A stretch of DNA of 5,477 nt, from the NCBI RefSeq assembly GCF_905187505.1, contig NZ_CAJJIC010000147.1, forward strand, positions 1-5,477, given 5' to 3'. Below are positions 1 to 3,899 of this stretch, piece after piece; position 1 is the first letter of the stretch, and every line of letters starts with the position of its first letter. Made by a program: the position numbers and the translations under genes. The DNA is from an uncultured Mailhella sp. GTDB lineage: Bacteria > Desulfobacterota > Desulfovibrionia > Desulfovibrionales > Desulfovibrionaceae. Under the pieces are notes generated by a model, which was not told the DNA's origin, made no database searches, and saw nothing but the letters and a program-made list of their open reading frames with translations.

Positions 1-1
1 C

Positions 2-85
2 TATGACGGCGAACCGCTGCAGGAACAGGCATCGCAGGCACCCCTTGAAGGGACAACAAAGACAATGAAAGAGGGCAGTTTGTGA
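2..85 (+). CDS. Possible C-terminal tail of a + strand gene cut by the left edge
   Basis: The frame starting at base 2 is open from the edge to a TGA at 83-85. It gives 27 residues, beginning YDGEPLQEQ and ending MKEGSL. The tail is hydrophilic and rich in Gln, Glu and Thr, as an unstructured C-terminus would be. No domain can be recognised and the other two + frames close sooner or look less natural. A 27-codon open frame is weak evidence by itself, so this could also be intergenic sequence. If real, the gene converges on the amidohydrolase-like gene, and the hairpin at 188-208 lies between them. Confidence 0.3.
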   Translation, partial: YDGEPLQEQASQAPLEGTTKTMKEGSL

Positions 86-157
86 ATTCAAGAGTAACAT
101 GGACGGGGCCAGAAGAGGAAAATGCGGTAAAAACAGGCGTTGTCGGAGGGACTAAAA

Positions 158-173
158 GGACAACATATTGTCC
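158..173. repeat. Perfect inverted repeat GGACAA-CATA-TTGTCC
   Basis: Two perfect 6-bp arms (158-163 and 168-173) flank a 4-bp centre. The element lies in the short spacer between the possible gene end at 85 and the terminator at 180-208. No T-tract follows it on either strand, so it is not an intrinsic terminator. It could be a protein-binding site or chance; no known operator consensus is recognised. Confidence 0.3.
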
Positions 174-179
174 ATGAGT

Positions 180-208
180 AAAAAAAAGCACGGCCCTCTG
201 GGCCGTGC
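180..208 (-). terminator. Rho-independent terminator of the amidohydrolase-like gene
   Basis: Read on the minus strand, a perfect 9-bp GC-rich stem (GCACGGCCC / GGGCCGTGC, at 200-208 and 188-196) closes a 3-nt loop. It is followed at once by eight T residues (180-187). It begins 26 nt past the TAG stop of the minus-strand gene ending at 235. The + strand lacks a T-tract after the hairpin, so termination should act mainly on minus-strand transcripts. Confidence 0.9.
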
Positions 209-234
209 CAAGATGCGTGACGGGAAAGGAGGAA

Positions 235-1115
235 CTACTTGAAGGTGTCGTACAGGGAGACGCCGGGGTAGCCGTTTTCCAATCCCAAGAAGCGAGCCGC
301 ATTGTCGTAGAGGACCTTGGGCAGCACTTCCTGACGGAATCCGGCCTTCAGATAGAAGTCACGGATAAATTTCTGATCCTGCAGAGGATAGGCGGAACCG
401 AACATGAGCTGATCCTGCAGCAGGTAGTTTGCGGCGTCCACATAGGCCTGCCATCCGGGCATGTTGACCAGATAGCGGTCGATACAGACGAAGAGATTGG
501 GGTACATGGCGCATACGGCGCTCATCTGAGTGAACCAGGGCCATGCGCCATGATAAAGGCAGAGCTTCATACGGGGGAAGCGTTTGAGGACGGCTTCCAC
601 TCTCTGGGGCATATAGGCCGTGACATCGGGATAGCCTGGTCCGCCGAAAGTGACGGAAACCGGCAGGTTACGTTCCTGACACAGCTCAAAGACGGGGGAG
701 AGTCGCTTGTCGTCAAAGTACATGGCCTGCTGTCCTGCCGGGGAAATGGCTGGCTCCACATTGACGCCGGTGAAAGGCCCGTTGACGGCATACTTTTCTA
801 CTTCTTCAAGGCAGGTGTCCATGTCGTAGACGTCCACGCCCACCATGCCGTAGAAGGTATCGGGAAGCTTTTCAATAAGTTCTCTGATTTCGTCGTTGGC
901 TTCCGTGGTCTTGCCGCGGCGCACCGCGCACACGCCCTTGACGATGTTGGCTGCCTTCATTTCGGCCATGAACAGGTCGAAGGACTTTTGCCTGGCGGAT
1001 TCGGCGACGGGACAACCGCCGAACAGAGGGGCGCCCTGAAATTTTTTTCCGTAAAGGCAACAGTGTTGACGTTGAAGCGGAGCGGAGGACGGCAGCGCAT
1101 GTCGATGGTTTTCAT
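235..1115 (-). CDS. Amidohydrolase-like TIM-barrel protein (Amidohydro_2 / COG2159 type), split by a -1 frameshift
   Basis: The start is ATG at 1115 (MKTIDMRCRPP), placed six bases after AGGAG in an AAAAAAGGAGA tract. This frame alone stops at 957 after 52 codons. The rest of the protein lies in the -1 frame, and the switch falls in a run of seven A (minus strand) at 1048-1042. Restored, it is 293 residues, normal for compact Amidohydro_2 barrels. The barrel shows strand signatures ending in LYHGAWPW (His189) and MFGSAYP (240-244), and ends with the usual C-terminal helix DNAARFLGLE. Family enzymes bind metal through DxHxH near the N-terminus, a strand-5 His and a late Asp in GxDxP. Here these are D-M-R7-C-R9, a TFGG segment near 156-159, and Ala242; only His189 remains. 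It may therefore use another chemistry or be catalytically dead. Substrate unknown. A sigma-54 promoter drives it and a terminator closes it. It could be a real gene with an assembly error in the A run, a pseudogene, or a product of ribosomal frameshifting. Confidence 0.85.
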
Positions 1116-1120
1116 GACGG

Positions 1121-1127
1121 TCTCCTT
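1121..1127 (-). promoter_or_regulatory. Strong ribosome binding site that fixes the amidohydrolase start
   Basis: Minus-strand AAGGAGA lies six bases (counted from AGGAG) before the ATG at 1115. It decides the start against the longer open frame reaching 1224, whose first codons would cover the sigma-54 promoter and have no such site. It also shows that translation begins in a frame different from the one encoding most of the protein, which is what reveals the frameshift. Confidence 0.8.
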
Positions 1128-1172
1128 TTTTGACGAGATGACTCGTTGAAAGAGTCTGGTTATGAAGCGTCA

Positions 1173-1188
1173 TGCAAGAATCGTACCA
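1173..1188 (-). promoter_or_regulatory. Sigma-54 (RpoN) -24/-12 promoter for the amidohydrolase-like gene
   Basis: The minus strand reads CTGGTACG, ATTC, TTGCATG: the -24 element TGGTACG at 1188-1182 and the -12 element TTGCA at 1177-1173, with exactly four bases between. The invariant GG and GC are kept with ten bases between them, and only one base differs from the TGGCACG-N4-TTGCW consensus. Transcription should begin near 1163, giving a leader of about 48 bases before the ATG at 1115. An enhancer-binding activator of the matching class lies directly upstream, which strongly supports the call. No duplicated enhancer site could be picked out with confidence; if present it may lie inside the 3' end of the regulator gene. 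Confidence 0.9.
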
Positions 1189-1189
1189 G

Positions 1190-1222
1190 AAAAAACGATC
1201 CTCCGAGGGCAGAGTGCGGATC
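1190..1222 (-). terminator. Probable terminator of the sigma-54 activator gene, abutting the next promoter
   Basis: On the minus strand GATCC (1222-1218) and GGATC (1201-1197) can pair around a 16-base loop. An alternative pairing of TCCG with CGGA is possible inside it. Six T residues (1195-1190) follow after a single base. The hairpin overlaps the stop codon of the activator, and the T-tract ends just before the -24 element. The stem is short, so efficiency is uncertain. Confidence 0.5.
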
Positions 1223-2759
1223 ATCTGTTGAGCAGACCAAGTTTTTTGAGTCGGAAACGCAGCGTGCTGGGATGAAGGCCGAGAATGGCGGCCGCGCCGT
1301 TCGGCCCCTTGATCTTCCAGCCGCAGGACTCCATGACGTTGCGATAATGCTCGGCCATGACGTCTGAAGAACGCAGGGAACGCGGGGTTCTTCCTACGGC
1401 TTTTCCCGGAAGTTCACCATGCCGCGGTACGCTCTGTCCCGCGGCAAAGTCGCAGGAGAGACGCATATGGTCATGATCGGGAGAGATGGCCATGGCTTCC
1501 ATGAGCACGTTCTGCAGTTCCCGGATGTTTCCGGGCCAGGAGTAGGAATAGAGCTTTTCCAGTTCCCCGGTAGCGAGATGCATGGAAGGAATCCTGAAGT
1601 CCCGGCAGAGTTTTTCAAGCAGATGATGCACGATGACGGGCAGGTCTCCCAGCCGTTCTCGCAGAGGCGGCAGGGCTATGTGGGCACCGTTGAGACGAAA
1701 GTAGAGATCAGCGCGGAAGACTCCCTTGTCGATCATGACGGGCAGATCCTGATTGGTTGCCGCCACGATGCGCGTATCAATGCGTATGGGGCGCGAAGCT
1801 CCTACGGGTACTATTTCCTGTTCCTGAAGCACGCGCAGCAGTCGCGCCTGCATGTCCATGGGGAGTTCACCCACTTCGTCCAGAAAGAGCGTGCCTCCAT
1901 CTGCCCGTTCAAAGTATCCCTTGTGATCGCGTACGGCGCCTGTGAAGGATCCTTTGCGATGTCCGAACAGTTCGCTGTCGATGAGGGCGGAAGGAATGGC
2001 TCCGCAGTTGATCGCTATGAACGGTCCGCTGCGGCGCGGTGACAGCTCATGAATCATGCGTGCGATGAGTTCCTTGCCGCTGCCGGTTTCTCCTGTGATG
2101 AGAACGGGAATGTCGTGCATGGCCACAAGTCCCGTTCTCTCGACAACTTGTTGAAGGCCCAGCTGATCCTGCAGAATTTCGCGGGCCTGGCTTGTATGGA
2201 GGCTTCTTTTGAGACGTTGGTTTTCTTTTTGGGCGTCCTTGAGGTTGTTTTCCAGCTCCTGACATTTCTGGTAGTTGCTGACGGCGATGCACAAAACGGG
2301 ACGTAAGGTATCGAGCAGCTCAAGCTCGTCGTGGGAAAAGGGACCGGAGAAGCGGCACTCACCTATAAGTTTGGACTTGTCCCAGAGCACGATGTCATAC
2401 CAGGGAAGAGGCATGGGAGGATGCCCGCTCGTGCTGCACGCACGGCAGAAGATGACAAGCGGATGATGCGGATTATCAATGAGTTCGCCGCCACGGTTTT
2501 TCAGAGAAATCATTTCGTCCAGACGTCCCTTGTTGAGGAGGGGGCCGTAGTAGAGAGACGTGCCCGACAGCGAGGCGCGAAGATGCAGATTTTTGGCAGA
2601 CCCCTGTTCCTGCATGAAATAGGTGGCGAGCCTTATTTCTCGGCACGGGAGCACCGTTGAGAGATAGGAGAGAAGCTGACCGAGACCTTCCTGAAGATCG
2701 AGATTGCTCAGCAGGTGTTCCGTCGCCTGCTCGAAAAATTCAGCCTTATGTACGCTCAT
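1221..2759 (-). CDS. Sigma-54-dependent transcriptional activator (bacterial enhancer-binding protein, Fis-type HTH)
   Basis: This 512-residue activator has the standard three-part build. Residues 1-190 form a GAF-like sensor region ending in a likely coiled linker (about 160-190, rich in Glu, Lys and Gln). Residues about 195-420 form the AAA+ domain: Walker A GETGSGKE (223-230), sigma-54 contact loop GSFTGA (270-275, usually GAFTGA), Walker B LFLDE (291-295), the arginine-containing FRADLYFRLN (348-357) and sensor II WPGNIRELQN (408-417). A Fis-type helix-turn-helix (about 480-508, GPNGAAAILGLHPSTLRFRLKKLG) closes it. There is no receiver domain, so it is probably controlled by a ligand or redox signal rather than a histidine kinase. 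C105-R-A-C108 with His113 and several other cysteines in the sensor could bind metal or sense redox state (inference). The start is ATG at 2759, with AGGG eight bases upstream; an extension to a TTG at 2834 adds an unlikely sequence. The sigma-54 promoter just downstream is the obvious target. Confidence 0.95.
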   Translation of the reverse strand: MSVHKAEFFEQATEHLLSNLDLQEGLGQLLSYLSTVLPCREIRLATYFMQEQGSAKNLHLRASLSGTSLYYGPLLNKGRLDEMISLKNRGGELIDNPHHPLVIFCRACSTSGHPPMPLPWYDIVLWDKSKLIGECRFSGPFSHDELELLDTLRPVLCIAVSNYQKCQELENNLKDAQKENQRLKRSLHTSQAREILQDQLGLQQVVERTGLVAMHDIPVLITGETGSGKELIARMIHELSPRRSGPFIAINCGAIPSALIDSELFGHRKGSFTGAVRDHKGYFERADGGTLFLDEVGELPMDMQARLLRVLQEQEIVPVGASRPIRIDTRIVAATNQDLPVMIDKGVFRADLYFRLNGAHIALPPLRERLGDLPVIVHHLLEKLCRDFRIPSMHLATGELEKLYSYSWPGNIRELQNVLMEAMAISPDHDHMRLSCDFAAGQSVPRHGELPGKAVGRTPRSLRSSDVMAEHYRNVMESCGWKIKGPNGAAAILGLHPSTLRFRLKKLGLLNR

Positions 2760-2866
2760 GGGATAAGCCCTGCCATGCACTGATGAGAAACGGCACAAAA
2801 CGCTTTTCGTTGCGTGTTGATATGATGATAGCAAAGAATGACGTTCCAGAAAAGCGAGGAAGAAGT

Positions 2867-2902
2867 GAGCCGCAGAAGGCTCTTCTGCGAGAATCCTTTT
2901 TT
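2867..2902 (+). repeat. Overlapping alternative hairpins, possible weak + strand terminator
   Basis: A perfect 8-bp stem CGCAGAAG/CTTCTGCG (2871-2878 and 2882-2889) closes a GCT loop. A second stem GAGCC/GGCTC (2867-2871 and 2878-2882) uses some of the same bases, so the two exclude each other. On the + strand six T residues follow at 2897-2902, but seven bases after the stem, which is far for intrinsic termination. On the minus strand no T-tract follows. Confidence 0.4.
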
Positions 2903-2948
2903 ATCCTTGCGTGACGGCAGGCCTGACGCTGCGAAGCCGTGCGGGTTT

Positions 2949-2977
2949 CCGTTCGACTGCCGGACGTCGTCGAACGG
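2949..2977. repeat. Perfect 9-bp inverted repeat (CCGTTCGAC / GTCGAACGG)
   Basis: The arms at 2949-2957 and 2969-2977 are perfect complements around 11 bases. Outside them a G-T and a T-A pair could extend the stem to 11 bp. No T-tract follows on either strand, so it is not an intrinsic terminator. It could be a structured RNA element in the activator's leader or a protein-binding site. Confidence 0.5.
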
Positions 2978-3047
2978 GATATGGAAACGGGGGGGGCTTG
3001 CGGTAGGATGGAAGCTGCTTGCGGGAGGAAGGCGTTTTTCCACAGAG

Positions 3048-3088
3048 AAAAAGCGTGGCCCGGCGGACGGGAACGGGAGAAGCCGCCG
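3048..3088 (-). terminator. Possible weak terminator after the XRE gene
   Basis: On the minus strand CGGCGG (3088-3083) can pair with CCGCCG (3066-3061) around 16 bases, and five T residues follow at 3052-3048 after an 8-base gap. Placement about 35 bases past the XRE stop codon fits. The long loop and the gap make it a poor intrinsic terminator. Confidence 0.25.
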
Positions 3089-3122
3089 AAGCGCACTTGA
3101 AGGAACTTGATCCGCCGGACAG

Positions 3123-3371
3123 TCAGTCCAGCCGGAGTTTCATTTCTTCCTGCACCTTCTTGACGAAGTCGGAAGGAGAAATGCCGAGGGCGTGAGCCAG
3201 GGCAAAGACGGTGGTCATGCTTACGGAGCGTCTGCCCCCTTCGATGCCCACGATATAGACGCGCTGCAGCCCGGCATGATCGGCCAGCGCCTGCTGGGTG
3301 AGATGCCTTTTCTGTCGTTCCCGAAGAAGTACGGTGCCTATGGCTGTCTGGAGAAGGGGATTGGATTCCAT
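3123..3371 (-). CDS. Small XRE-family helix-turn-helix regulator (controller-protein-like)
   Basis: This 82-residue protein is almost entirely one XRE/Cro-C1 DNA-binding domain. Helices 2-3 fall at about residues 25-44 (TQQALADHAGLQRVYIVGIE), followed by GGRRSVSMTTVFALAHALGISPSDF, the usual fourth and fifth helices. There is no separate ligand-binding domain, so it probably acts as a dimeric repressor or activator. Its length and the layout of an 'LxxxYIxxIExGxRxVS' core resemble the controller (C) proteins of restriction-modification systems. No methylase or nuclease gene lies in the window, so that link is only resemblance. The ATG at 3371 gives a typical N-terminus, but no clear Shine-Dalgarno sequence precedes it. 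A -10 box (TATACT, 3409-3404) lies upstream. It is divergent from the nucleotidase gene. Target genes are unknown; autoregulation is a reasonable guess. Confidence 0.88.
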   Translation of the reverse strand: MESNPLLQTAIGTVLLRERQKRHLTQQALADHAGLQRVYIVGIEGGRRSVSMTTVFALAHALGISPSDFVKKVQEEMKLRLD

Positions 3372-3403
3372 GGGTCACAAGTAGCCGGTAACCTGATCGA
3401 AAA

Positions 3404-3420
3404 AGTATATTTCAGTACAC
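3404..3420 (-). promoter_or_regulatory. Candidate promoter -10 and operator of the XRE gene
   Basis: On the minus strand TATACT (3409-3404) matches the -10 consensus at five of six bases and would start transcription near 3397, about 26 bases before the ATG. The -35 region (TTTCTC-like) is poor. On the + strand AGTATA (3404) and AGTACA (3414) form a direct repeat exactly ten bases apart, one helical turn, overlapping the -10. This could be the regulator's own binding site. Confidence 0.35.
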
Positions 3421-3523
3421 ATTATGGAGAAAAGAGGATTTTTTTCGGAAGAGGTTTTCTGTTTGACGAGAAAATGAACGATGCAGGATGATTGTTGATA
3501 AATGGGGCTTCAACGCGTTTTGT

Positions 3524-3535
3524 CCATGGCCATGG
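3524..3535. repeat. Perfect 12-bp palindrome CCATGGCCATGG
   Basis: The sequence is its own reverse complement and is also a tandem pair of CCATGG. It lies in non-coding sequence between two divergent genes. It has no loop, so it is more likely a DNA-level site, or chance, than an RNA hairpin. Confidence 0.35.
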
Positions 3536-3746
3536 TTCTCCTGCGGGAGATTTTTCCGGTGCGGCAGGAGGCATGCCGACCTCGTGGTCTGAAGGTGTCC
3601 GGTTCAGGATGCGATGCTGTGCTTGGTTTGCGGGCCTTATGTTTTGCGGACGCACGCCCTCGGAGACCGTCGGGAGGCCTGATGGCGATCCGTCCGACGC
3701 TTTCGCCATGTTCACGGATGAAGAAGGCGTATTGAGTGCCCTGCCG

Positions 3747-3759
3747 TGAAAATTTTTCA
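3747..3759. repeat. AT-rich inverted repeat TGAAAA-T-TTTTCA
   Basis: Perfect 6-bp arms surround a single T, about 140 bases before the nucleotidase start. Right after it CAGAG/CTCTG can also pair. It may be an operator in the nucleotidase upstream region, but no known regulator's consensus is recognised. Confidence 0.25.
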
Positions 3760-3899
3760 GAGAAGGCCTCTGTTCATGTCGGTTCCACAGTCGTCTTGCA
3801 GACATTCCTGTCGCATTCTGATAGAAATCATGCAGGATGAAGAAGCAGGTCATGCGCTTGTGAAGGCAAGGGCGCAAAACGTTTGTGAGTCATACGGAC

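Larger units (their letters stand above)
2760..3122. other. Gene-free stretch between the activator and the XRE gene, with hairpins
   Basis: No open frame here looks like a protein: the available ones are composition-biased, lack good ribosome binding sites, and match no family. It should hold the promoter of the activator. The best candidate is a weak minus-strand -10 TATCAT at 2830-2825 with a poor -35, so I do not list it separately. It also contains overlapping hairpins at 2867-2889, a strong hairpin at 2949-2977, a G8 run at 2989-2996 and a possible XRE terminator at 3048-3088. A small RNA or a structured leader is possible but unproven. Confidence 0.6.
3372..3899. other. 528-bp divergent spacer without a convincing gene
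   Basis: Open frames of 77-151 codons exist on both strands, but their proteins are unlike any family, biased in composition and lack good ribosome binding sites. The stretch contains the XRE promoter candidate at 3404-3420, a 12-bp palindrome CCATGGCCATGG (3524-3535), a TGAAAA-T-TTTTCA inverted repeat (3747-3759), and two 11-bp direct repeats (ATGCAGGATGA at 3481 and 3830; GGATGAAGAAG at 3716 and 3835). It must also hold the nucleotidase promoter. A TTGCAG at 3796-3801 with a poor -10 near 3819 is the only candidate seen. It could be a decayed gene. Confidence 0.5.

Noticed and set aside
205..1149. 314-codon open frame on the + strand opposite the amidohydrolase-like gene
   Set aside because: It is an antisense shadow of a gene with recognisable protein motifs, promoter, ribosome binding site and terminator on the minus strand; it even reads through that terminator and start signal.
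1116..1224. N-terminal extension of the amidohydrolase frame back to 1224
   Set aside because: The extra codons would translate the sigma-54 promoter itself (WYDSC comes from the -24/-12 bases) and then the wrong frame of the true N-terminus.
1419..2042. 207-codon + strand open frame inside the activator gene
   Set aside because: Antisense shadow of the AAA+ domain.
2760..2834. Activator start at the TTG at 2834
   Set aside because: The ATG at 2759 begins a natural N-terminus (MSVHKAEFFEQ) with AGGG upstream; the extension looks like leader sequence.
2830..2848. Sigma-54-like TGGAACG ... TTTGCT on the minus strand upstream of the activator
   Set aside because: The GG to GC gap is 13 bases instead of 10, which sigma-54 promoters do not tolerate.
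2746..3378. 210-codon minus-strand open frame covering the XRE gene and the spacer
   Set aside because: It overlaps the XRE gene in another frame and is low-complexity (Arg, Ser, Pro, His rich); the XRE frame has a clear domain.
3422..3877. 151-codon minus-strand and 77-97-codon + strand open frames in the divergent spacer
   Set aside because: No recognisable domain, no good ribosome binding site, biased composition, and they overlap one another. I cannot exclude a decayed gene.
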